Assembly (NCBI GenBank): GCA_030141605.1
Contig: JAQGDQ010000092.1
Span: forward strand, 77,501 to 141,500
DNA length: 64,000 nucleotides
Direction of reading: 5' to 3'
Source: Tubiluchus corallicola
Lineage: Eukaryota > Priapulida > Priapulimorpha > Priapulimorphida > Tubiluchidae
The position numbers and the translations under genes were made by a program. Shown here piece after piece: positions 42,869 through 53,300 of the stretch. Position 1 is the first letter of the stretch, and every line of letters starts with the position of its first letter. Under the pieces are notes generated by a model. The model was not told the origin of the DNA and did not search any database. It saw only the letters and a list, made by a program, of their open reading frames with translations.

Positions 42869-43130
42869 CTACAACAAGTTTTGACCTGGCTGATGAAATC
42901 ACATTTTTGAGCTGCCAATTCAAACAGGTTGCAAAAACATCATTTTTAAAAAAACCTAGAGCTCTGCCACTTTGCAATGGATCATCATAATACTTAATAA
43001 CAGTATACTAGAACGTATTCCGCATGGATCGACAGAGTCAAATTCTTGACTTGCCATCTTGAATTCAAGATGTAGCATCATTTTTAATTCAGGATCTTGA
43101 GTTCAGAGAGTCCCTTGAACAGCAGTTCGA

Positions 43131-44264
43131 ATCAAACTTGTTCTTGACCTATGTGTAAGCTATAGAAATAAAATGAATTTGCTATCATATAAAGAAAAGC
43201 ACTACTACATGATTGGATACTAATCATCTTTCTTAGTTTTTGTGTGACATTTTTTATTATTTGATACCTACTGTTTACCTCCTGTGTGCTGCAGCAAAGA
43301 ATGGCTTGCTTCACAGTTACATATTGCTCTTACTGTGCTCATTAAAATGGAGTTTTCGTACGGCTTCCTGCACTAAACTATTTGATTTTTATTAATTAAT
43401 CTTGTACATAGTAATTAATTTTGTTTGACTTGCTATTATTTCCTAGTAATTTTCTTACCCGATGACATTTTTGTCCTGTTGAACCTTGCTCATTATTCAT
43501 TGACATAAGATCATTTCACCCATTGCTTGCCATGGCTGTACTGCCACTGTAGACTGGCTGTAGTTGATTGTTTGAGTTGTTATTTTTGCATAAATTTCTG
43601 GAAGAAATAACAGAAAATGCTATAGAATTGCTAAAATCTTTCTGCTTTTGGGTAATCCATGCATAGGACCATGTAACTAAGTTGAAGACCTCGAGATTGG
43701 AAATTTAACCTCTTAATAAGTAGGCTTTATGCAATTAACCTGTGAGCAATGAATTGTGGCTTACGTACTCTACATGGTATTTTGTTTACTATGGGCTTAT
43801 GGGCATCATTACGTAGAGTTCTAACCTACGTGCATTGTAACTGGACATGTTTAAATTTTTTCCATTAAAAATTAAGCTTCCATTCAATGCAGAAAATACA
43901 TTTTTGCGGTAATATCAATCTCACCGAAGAAAATATGAGGGCTCTCTAGTTTGCAGTAAATTTGTATAACCGGACACCATAATGTTATGCCTCAAACCGT
44001 AACATGAGCCAATGCGGTTCCTGGTACCGATGTGTGCACTTCATTAGTGAATTTTAGTCTGCTTGTATATACTTCATACTCATCTTACCCATGTTGTTAC
44101 ATGTACACTTGCCTAAAATAATTCATAAAATTGTTTTCTGGGATGTATAAACTTATCTGAATGCAATACATATTAATCATTTATCAAGTATTATTTTCTA
44201 AACTCAGATAACCTGGAGGTGGAAAGAGCCAACTATCTTTCACGGTGCAAAAGGATCATAAACA
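43131..44264. other. Region upstream of the receptor gene
   Basis: AT-rich, with no coding sequence recognised. An upstream untranslated exon is possible (aaactcag at about 44208) but unproven. Confidence 0.4.
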
Positions 44265-45335
44265 ATGACAGACACAGAAGAGTCAACCCAATATTCGGAC
44301 ATTGGTAGCTCCTTTTTACAGCTTAGACAAAACCGTGCCCATCTTAGTCCAACCATACTATGGGCTTTATCTGGTATTTATATTCTGATGGGTGTACTTG
44401 TAATTTTGACGAACATTTGTGTGATAACAGCTGTTACAATTAATAGAAAATTGCATCAACCAGTTAACTATTATGTGTCATCAATATCGGCCGCTAACTT
44501 CTTAATGTCATTTGCGTGTGCACCAATGATAGCACTTATGTTCCATGGAGTGTCCATTACGGAGGAGTTGATATGTAATCTACGTATCGTTCAACAGTTA
44601 TCTGGTGATATAGTTTTATTTCATAGCATTTATACCATGGTAGTCATAGCACTGGATCGCTATAGAGCTGTCATCCAACCGGAGAAGCGACAGTACTCGC
44701 GAAAGCAATGTATGCATATCATTCTGTTACTGTGGTTTTCGTCTATATTGTATGGGGCTCCTACTGCCGCTCTCTTGATATACAGAAAGAGTACCACTAC
44801 ACTGAAAGAAGAGCCAAACTTTTACTGCTATTATACTATGGTGGAAATAGTGACCAAATACTATGTTGATTTACTTATTGGCTACTTAGTGCCATTGTTG
44901 TTGACAGCCATTCTGTATGGGAGAATAATCAAGAAGTTGCACGTGAACCGGAGAACCAGCTTGGTGAAGATCCGTCTAACGGAGCAATGCTGGAAAAAAC
45001 GAAGCATCAAAATGTCACTCGGGATACTGACGTTGTTTGCTCTGTGCTGGCTTCCAATTCACATTATACGTTTAGCAACTCTGTCTCAAGGTCACGTGAT
45101 GAACACGAAAATTTTACTAGTGCGCCACCTTGCCACGATTCTCACGTTTTGCAACAGCTGGTTGTATGTGGTCATTTACGCGTATTATAACTTGGACTTT
45201 CGCCGTGTGATGGCTACAATGCTAGACTGCCGATGGGCGACATTTCTGAAAATTGATGAATCAGCCAGTATAACTAGTGTAAGCAGTTCACAGGCCATTT
45301 CACCTACTTATAAAAATTCACTAAACAATAGTTGA
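44265..45335 (+). CDS. Class A (rhodopsin-like) G-protein-coupled receptor, single exon
   Basis: 356 residues with seven hydrophobic segments, expected to act in the plasma membrane. Visible landmarks: N50 in TM1 (1.50), Cys104 and Cys188 for the usual extracellular disulfide, DRY at 131-133, Trp157 in TM4, Pro210 in TM5, CWLP at 261-264 in TM6, and helix 8 DFRR at 311-314. Two normally invariant sites are changed: the TM2 Asp (2.50) is Asn78, and the TM7 NPxxY motif reads YVVIY (301-305). Neuropeptide-receptor-like features (KKRSIKMSLGILTLFALCW) suggest a peptide ligand, but the subfamily cannot be named. An in-frame TAA at 44259-44261 supports this start codon. No N-terminal N-glycosylation site is present. 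Confidence 0.92.
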   Translation: MTDTEESTQYSDIGSSFLQLRQNRAHLSPTILWALSGIYILMGVLVILTNICVITAVTINRKLHQPVNYYVSSISAANFLMSFACAPMIALMFHGVSITEELICNLRIVQQLSGDIVLFHSIYTMVVIALDRYRAVIQPEKRQYSRKQCMHIILLLWFSSILYGAPTAALLIYRKSTTTLKEEPNFYCYYTMVEIVTKYYVDLLIGYLVPLLLTAILYGRIIKKLHVNRRTSLVKIRLTEQCWKKRSIKMSLGILTLFALCWLPIHIIRLATLSQGHVMNTKILLVRHLATILTFCNSWLYVVIYAYYNLDFRRVMATMLDCRWATFLKIDESASITSVSSSQAISPTYKNSLNNS

Positions 45336-45691
45336 AAAAAATTATTACTGAAACTGGCAAGCCGTTACTAGGCTACTAACACACCATACATGCTCTTAAA
45401 TGCCCGTCTTTAAGTGCTTCTTTAAATGGCTCCACCCGTTTTGTCTTCATTATGTCTTCATGTGCTTGCTCGAAACTTCGAGTAATGCTAGCTGGACAGA
45501 AAATGAGTATAGCAGTTAGCTTGATATGAAAAAATTGTCACCACTGTCTACCTCCTACTTACTATAATGATTTTCTGGTTTTGAAGTTAAAAGTATTGAT
45601 AAACAATGCTGAGTCTGTATGGAAGCCAAGCAAACTATTGAAAATCTAAGCAGTCAAAAAATGTGTGCAGATGCCAGGCCTGGTACAGTTC

Positions 45692-45697
45692 AATAAA
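45692..45697 (+). terminator. Candidate receptor polyadenylation signal
   Basis: AATAAA about 357 bp after the receptor stop. A second one is at 46088-46093. Confidence 0.45.
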
Positions 45698-47526
45698 GGA
45701 GGTGTGGTCTTTTCATCAAGGGCTCTCTGGTTTTTATCAATGTTGACTTTCTGTTAAACTATATATTTTTGCATAAGACAATTGCTATGTGCTGCATTTG
45801 CTAAAAATTTATTTCACTAGTTTTGTCAAGTGCTTTTATATTTATTGTAAACTCTTTTTTAAAATGGTTGATTTTGCCTCGTCACTTTTATTTTATCAAC
45901 AGTTCTCTATCTTGACAGGACATTATTCGTAACAGTCAATGTTTTTTTATATCAATCTAACATGGAGCTAATAATCTCAGTCATGATATATATATCAGTA
46001 ATATTATTCATTTGTTCAGCTATTAAATGTGTAGCAAGAACTACAAGTTATTGAAGTGCGTAACATCTGTAACGAAGATTGTTGATAAATAAAATATTAT
46101 TAGCTGACTCATTATTTTGTTTCTGATATTTAGTGGACATATAAATAAATTCTTTTGTCAAAATACTCGGCTTTCATACCACCTGTAGGTTGTAATGTAG
46201 TTAAAAATCGGCAAAAAATGCTCGCTAGATGGCCCTAGTGGAAGCAGGGTTCTCTGGAGGTGGCAAGATTAAACCAAGAAAACTATTGAAACATCGCAAG
46301 GATTTAATGGAGCATCGCACATATGTAACAATATCATTAATTCCGATTATATTTGGCTTTGACTATATCTGTGTATGTTACACGTGTATGTACGTATGCA
46401 CAAATTTGTATTCATGTAGGTTTGTATACGTATAACGTAGAAAATAAGCACACTCTTAAAAAGAGAAAGAAACAATTTACAAATGTAAAGTTTTATTTGG
46501 AGACGTCTACTCAACATTGAAATGGTAAGGATGTCAGTTGACATGCAATAACTATCCTATAAACAGGTGCGCAAAACACATGTCCAAACAGTTTCGTAAC
46601 GCATTTGTATTTGTATTATCTTTATTTAACTATAATCTTAATGTAACATCAAATTTAACGCACTGATACTACTCATACAAGTAACATATGCAAGTAGATC
46701 CATGCAAGGCTAAATTTAATACTGGGCTATTGCATCCTTAATTAAAACTCCCAGTGACGGATTGTTTAATCTTGCTAATTGTTAGGCTGTTAGAAATGCA
46801 ACCACCTAGGAAATATTTTGCAAAAGCTTGAATTTTATTTGGTTATTTGGCAATCGGGCTTTTGAATTTTTGAATATATTTACCGTCGTTTAAGATTATT
46901 GGGATCTTCTTTGGCCTTTGTAAAACATTTTATATCAAAGCATTGCCCAAAAGTATACTTAACAGTGTAAAAATTCCATAAAACTATTGTTCAGTTCATA
47001 TTTTACTTGTTGAGCCGAGAGAGAAAACGTATACGCAAACTACGGCGTTGTGGTAAAAACGGCAGACGGGCTTTAGAAGCATATCAGCGCGAAAACCGTC
47101 GTCCGTCCGTCTATTACAGGTTGCAATGTCTCAATGGAACAAACGTCGCAAAATGAAGACCTTAACAATTCAGAAAAATTGTTAGAAGGCAACATTGTAA
47201 TGACAACGGTGTATCGCTTTTTCAAAGTGACGCCAGAAGAAAACTAGATTGTCACGGTTGCTGGTGAACCTTTAAATAGATGTGCTCACTGTGGATAAAA
47301 GTTGTAGTATGCTGCCTGCGTCTATAAAGTTCCTTTTACTAGTTTGTTATTTCCTGTCATGGTTCGTAAAGCGTTAAAGAGAATAAGTGTGACTGTGAGT
47401 GGAGTATTCTCAAGTGACAAATGACATTTGTTGTCCATAATGCTATTTACGATTTGTTCTTTATAGAAACAGAAATATGGAGAAAATCTGACGTACGTTT
47501 TTTAAGTGTAATCACTCACTTTACCA
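45698..47526. other. Intergenic, no supported gene
   Basis: AT-rich. A 68-codon + strand ORF at 46229-46435 and a basic open stretch at about 47010-47150 have no recognisable domain. Confidence 0.4.
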
Positions 47527-47830
47527 GTGCTACATATCGTCAGTCTATCGTTTTCCCACCATTTCGGCAGCTTAGTTTCACCAGCCTATCATTTCGATAG
47601 TCTATCTTTTCGCCAATCTATACTTCTGCTAGTCTATCGTTTCGCTAGTCTATTACTTCGCCTACTTATCATTTCGTCAGTCCACCATTTCACCAGTTTG
47701 TCTCTTCGCCAGTCTATCATTTTGCCAGTCTATCAAACGCCAGTGTATCACTTCGCCAGTTATAGTTAGAACTAGTCCATTAAGTATTTAAATAGTTGTA
47801 CACTTCGCCAGTGCATCATTTTGCCATGTA
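47527..47830 (+). repeat. Minisatellite, unit 16-17 bp
   Basis: About 16-18 degenerate tandem units of ccagtctatcatttcg with many single-base variants, interrupted near 47765-47800 by unrelated sequence. The 80-codon ORF over it (Ser/Leu/His/Phe cycles) is a repeat artefact. Confidence 0.9.
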
Positions 47831-48734
47831 GATTTGCATGCCATATACATCGTGTGTGACCCATTATTGGATAGACAGTTAGTTGGACTGTCACTGCCAG
47901 CGACATCGTGGTGTTCTAGTTTTGAGTAACCAAGAGTAAAGTTCAAAAGCGACGCCATAAAATTTAGGCCTTCATAGGCTATCAGACTTGCAGGCCTGAT
48001 AGGGCTAGTGTAGGTATTTACTAAGTGGCAACCATATGTTTATGGATTGCTTTTCTGGGGTGATTCAGTTCTCCAAGTGCAGTTATTTGGGTGCATTATA
48101 CTAGATTTTTCATGGGCACTACCATGTTGGGTGTTCTTTTGGATACAAAAACAGCAAACCAAGACCCGTAAATCCTGCCAAGACGAAATTTGACTAGCAG
48201 ACAGCAAAGGTGGTGGGCATATCTGACCATTAACTAGAGTCATGAACATGCATTATTCGGTAGCAACAGGAACAAATACGGCAAGGCCTCACTACGTCAT
48301 TTACCTAGGAGAGAGAAACAGGGCCATGTTGGACATTCTTCTGGCTGTAATTCAAGAACTGTAAAACCTATGAAGATGAAATATCGCCAGTGGATAATAA
48401 CCAGAACGGTGGATATTACTGCCGCGAATAAGTTGTTATAACCCTGTATTATTTAGCATTAGCAAAAATAAAGCCCTCACTATGTATGACAGTGCACTAG
48501 AAGACCGAGCCACTTTCTGAATTTTCAATCGTGTTTAAAGGACAAGAAAAGGGGTACCTGAAATAGGTTTCAGAAAAATCGCCTTAAAATTATATTACTT
48601 TACGGCAATTTTATACATTAAAATTTTATACATTATACTCGCGTTAAAAGGAATTTTCGTTTGTTTTCATTTTAAATTTCCAGCAATACTGTTCCGACGT
48701 CATGACATCATGTACACAAACGTAAATCAGGGGA

Positions 48735-48905
48735 AGAAAAGGCAATGTTAAATTACGTCCCAAAAAACTTTCAATGCAAATCTATATGCTTAGCATTTCG
48801 CTTACCTGCTGGAAAGACTTGTGTAACTAGAATTAATAATTTAAATGTTCGTGCCAATTGGTAAAGTGTCGCTGGCTCACCCTCCAGGGTGCGCCACTCA
48901 CTAGC
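48735..48905 (+). repeat. Dispersed repeat, related to 50748-50930
   Basis: Shares gaagaaaa, gtacaaccaaaagaacttt-like sequence, cttacctg and a trailing ggtaaa..cagc.ctg..tcacc with 50748-50930, in direct orientation. Non-coding. Confidence 0.55.
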
Positions 48906-49541
48906 CAAAAAAACGTATTTTTAATCTTATTGACAAAATACAGTAATTTAAAATTTTACTTAGTAACATGTGTACTATGAATGCTCTGATTATTATTTCA
49001 AACTTCAATGTTATTTGTTTCAAACGACCTACCATTAAAATGGCTGCTTCTAACGATCATCCCGGGAGTTTAAATTTTCATGTTTTATACAGCACTACTG
49101 CTGTCGTGACGCTAAAGTTGTCGCTGGGGTGTTTTGGGGAGAGCTAACAACCGACATTGGCAGGTTTATCAGACTGTTTTTGTAGTTGCGATGTTTGTGT
49201 TAGTTGCGAAGATTTGTTCTAGGTGTCCAGTGATTATCGGCTTTGACACGATTTTTCATGAAACTAGCGTACCTTTCAAAACTCGTGATCTTCGCAAGAA
49301 AGTAAGACATTTCTCATAAATTGGCTTTCTTGCCTTCTGCATTATCAGCAACGTGTCTATTATGAATAAGCAAGCATGTCTTCTAGGAAACTACATTAAC
49401 AAGTGGCAGTACGTTCCAGTCATAAACGGTAGAATGAAACAGGGTATCCATATTACCCGAGCGTTCACATTACTCCACTCTACCATTATACAGAATAAAT
49501 TATAGTGAACATGCATCATTTTGATTTTGGATATTATTAAC

Positions 49542-49570
49542 TTACATTGCTTGATACGCAAGCAATGTAA
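49542..49570. repeat. Perfect 11-bp inverted repeat with 7-bp loop
   Basis: ttacattgctt, then gatacgc, then aagcaatgtaa. It could form a short hairpin. No U-run or flanking gene gives it a role. Confidence 0.8.
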
Positions 49571-50099
49571 TGATGACCAGAGTAGCGACTAGAAATAATA
49601 AGGCGAGAGATAAAATTGTTTTCATTTTATAGCACTCCCAACTTACGGATTAGGCCTAAAGTAAACCTAGACAGATGTCTCTTGCCTAGTTTTCCTAAAA
49701 TACTATAAGATAATATCATTACTGAATTGTGTAAACAGGCACGTCGATACCCAGTACTAATTTCCCACCCATCGTAATTATTAGGTTGCTAGCAGACAAA
49801 AACACGACAGCGTACATCCATTTATGGTATTGCTACTCATACCGCGGTTGATTGACACATCCACTGTGAGCAGCGAGCTGCCTGAGCCGGCGAATTCGGA
49901 GGTGACATCATCGACTCATCCGCTTCATGTGAAGAATATAGTTCTGCTTTTAAAAATATGCTATGCCTAAAAGATTTTTGTGAGTTTAAATTATCTAATT
50001 CCAGTGCAATAAGTAAATTAATCACGAGTCATTCCTATCTTCAGCAACGTGACTTTTCCTGAAAAATTAAAACCAAAATAATGCCAACATAACCGGCTT

Positions 50100-50312
50100 A
50101 TGCGAGGAGATACCAGAAACTTTATTGGCTGCGTTTTCTCTCTCTAATAATTTGTGTTCGCAAACGGTAACCAATAAGAAAAAAGTTTATAACGGCTTTT
50201 GGCAGCCGTGTCACTTCGCGCAACATTCCGCCCTTTCCCTGTTGAGCCCTGCATCGACGGAAATCGTTGAAAATCAGTTAACTTTAGTGTTGCAGGTTAG
50301 AACTTTTATCAA
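50100..50312 (+). promoter_or_regulatory. Probable cofilin promoter and 5' UTR
   Basis: Immediately upstream of the ATG-only exon. CCAAT-type boxes are at 50124-50128 (inverted) and 50171-50175, followed by a less AT-rich, pyrimidine-rich stretch. The transcription start itself cannot be placed. Confidence 0.4.
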
Positions 50313-50315
50313 ATG
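50313..50315 (+). CDS. Cofilin exon 1, ATG only
   Basis: Start codon immediately followed by a strong donor (gtaagtgc). It was chosen because exon 2 opens directly with ASGVAVNDE and lacks a Met of its own. No ATG|gtaagt this good was noticed closer to exon 2, though I did not scan exhaustively. Confidence 0.75.
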
Positions 50316-53300
50316 GTAAGTGCAGTTATAAGTTTTATCTTAATTAGGTATTTAGGCTTTGCGTAAATAAGTAAAGCGCGCTTGTGAGACATGTAATTGT
50401 AAGACACAAAACGCAACTTCAAGTAACAAAATTATGTATTTTATGAATGCATCCTACGGTACGAGTAGGAATACTTACCGGGCGTATGTGGGTACAGTAT
50501 GTTATTTTTTACTAAAAAAAACTTATGATTGGCGTGTTTACTGAAATCTGCCTACTAAAACCTAGGCCACAACAATGCCTCACAAACGCAGCGTACTATC
50601 ACGCGGTATCAGTCACGTAATTTGTGGCCTACAGTAAAGTAATGTACCCTGCAAGTTATTTTTGCGATACTCACATTTTCAAGTCCTTTTTTACCTTTCA
50701 CACCGGAATGCCTTTAAATAGCCACTCGCAAAGCATGTAAATTAAAGGGGAAGAAAATAGAATTTAAAGTACAACCAAAAGAACTTTCTATACAAAGTTA
50801 TATTACTTATCATTACACTTACCTGTTTAAAACTTATATAGTTATAAAAGAGTTCTGTAATTGAAAAAGAAAATTCTTTATAATTTAAAATATCCGCGCA
50901 ACCTGGTAAAACAGCACTGTATCACCATCCCATTGATTCACTAAACAACACATTATTAATGTTTGAGTTTTATTTAATAATGCAAGCCGTGTAATACAAT
51001 AGTTTAGTATATTGCTTCTTTCTTTGGATGATACAAATGCACTTTTTCATTCAGTATAACACAGTATATAAGTAAATAAAACTTCAAGGTGAATTTTTTA
51101 AGATTTACTTATGAAGAGTGTTTTCTTGTGTTTTTAATGAAATTTTTGCAGTTGATTCTACAAAAATAATGTGTGTTCTGCGTAGGCAAGCTTTATACGC
51201 TCAGATTTAATTTCAGCTTAAGGTTCATTTTGCAGTCATATAGTTGGTGTACTCAGCTACATTTTGTAATCATTCAGTTGGTGTATATATATATATATAT
51301 ATATATATGCAGCTGAATGGCTTTTCTAGTTTTCGAAACTTCCCTGTTGGCAGAGTATTCATACTATTATTTCAAATGGGGAATTTGTAAACCACTTTAC
51401 AGTTAAAGTATCGAGCATATGTTTCTTCGTCCTGGGAAATTATGTTCGGTATCATCACCCTTATTAATAAAATTCCTGGAACGTGCGGCCCGAGATACAG
51501 TGTTCTGAGTCTAGATCTGGTTGACTCCCAGTTTTTCAAATCTGTCCTCCTAAAATTTGGTTGTTGATTACTTTTCTCTTTAGTTTACACTTCATTATGC
51601 TTCTGTGCACAACAGTTGAGACATTTTACACAGCATTTTCTCAGTAGTTGAGTGATAATTTAAAATTGAGAAAAGGCATGACATATTTGTTGCTTCTTTC
51701 TTTGGATGATATCAATGCAGTTTTTCATTCAGTTTATCAAACTGTACATATAATTTAAGTGCTGGCATCATAAACTAGTAATTTTTGAACTACAGATATT
51801 TTAGTTCACCCAGCGTAGCAGTACACTTGGCATTGTGCATTATATTGGCTGACTATCTTACTATCTTATGACTTTATATTACAGACATTTTATTTGATAT
51901 ATCTGATTTATTTTACTATTATCGCTATAGCTTAGCAGGGGTTCTGTGATATAGAACTATGTGATAATAAGTGCTTTCGGGGACATACATGCACCCTATT
52001 CTTATTAAGAACAATTTTAGGCATTAACTTGATTGAAGCCTAATTAAGTTTGTGCGAGTGAGTTTTGCCAATGATTCAGTAATAAATGAAAAGCGACAAC
52101 TTTTGTTTTCTTATACAGTTTTCTGCAAGCAGCTAGAGTAAATAATGCAACTTTCTTTCCTAGTGTGGGTTCTGGTCTATGATCAGTTTTATTTTCACTC
52201 TGCAGTAGGAACCTATGCTTACAAAATTGAGTTTTTTAGCTGTTAATCAACAGTTAGTAGCATGACCTAATTACTTGAAATGGTTGTGGTGGCATAGTTT
52301 AACTCATTAATAAGGATAATTCTCCAAGTCTTAGGATGACACTGAACCGCTAAATGTTTCTTAGCCCATATATGCATATTTCTTCAATCTTCTTTCAGTG
52401 AGGTAAGTTTCGGCACAAGTATTATAGCAGAGAAAACCACTCAGAAAGTAATTTGCTGAACCGGGTTTGCCTTCACATCGTTTAACTTCAGTCATTAAGC
52501 ACACCACTCTGCTATATTTCTCACTAATATCTGCAAGTACACCATTGTAAGTAAAATAAAAACAAAACTATATTACATTGTTTAACTATCTTTATCTGTC
52601 TCTTATTTAACTAATAGGCCTAATTATGTACAATTATAGATATTTGTGTGGACATAACTTAAACTTAGTTTTATTATACACCACATTTTGTTAGTCAACT
52701 TTCACAACCACGAGTACAAAAGTTTTGTCTCGCGTTTTCAGCATTAGAATATTAAGCCACCTGTTGGAGTTTGGTAATTGCATCTTACCTCTGTTAGGCC
52801 GTTCTTCTGAGTAGCGGAAATCAGGCTGCTAAATATACTGTAATGTGTAGTTTTTTGGTTCTACTTTAAGTTACCTAGCCAGCTCACCTTGGCTGTACTG
52901 AGCTCAGCAAGTAAAAGTTTGACTTTGAGTGAAAATGATATAAATAAATAAATAAATAAGAGCACCTTAGATGATGTAGAGGCCTTGTTATAAATTTATG
53001 TACATTTTAAAGTCTTAAGAGATTTATCATATATTATAGGTTAGCTTTACTCTTACATCTGCGGGCTAGGTAATTCTGTAATGGCTATCCTGTCGTAGTA
53101 TAAAGTTCAAATACACTTATTTGCTTGACTTAGTTAGCAACATCGACTCGGTCTCAGCTATATTTGTGTAAGGGCCTAGTGCTAAGTGACTAAGAGATTT
53201 TATGCTTTTGCTGATAAGATGTCAGAAAAATAAAACTCAATTTACCCATGTAAGGAATATAATGATAAAAAGCGAATAAAAGGTGTAAGAACATGGCTGG

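Larger units (their letters stand above)
41030..43130 (+). repeat. Degenerate tandem array (unit about 140-190 bp), split by a transposon
   Basis: Units contain gcaatggatcaccaggaact, acaaattctgcatcgactga, a tgaattcaagatggcagcaa block and aaaacctaaggctct. The gcaatggatc anchor is at about 41171, 41359, 41528 and 42974. The last interval becomes about 139 bp once the pogo-like insertion is removed. Confidence 0.8.
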
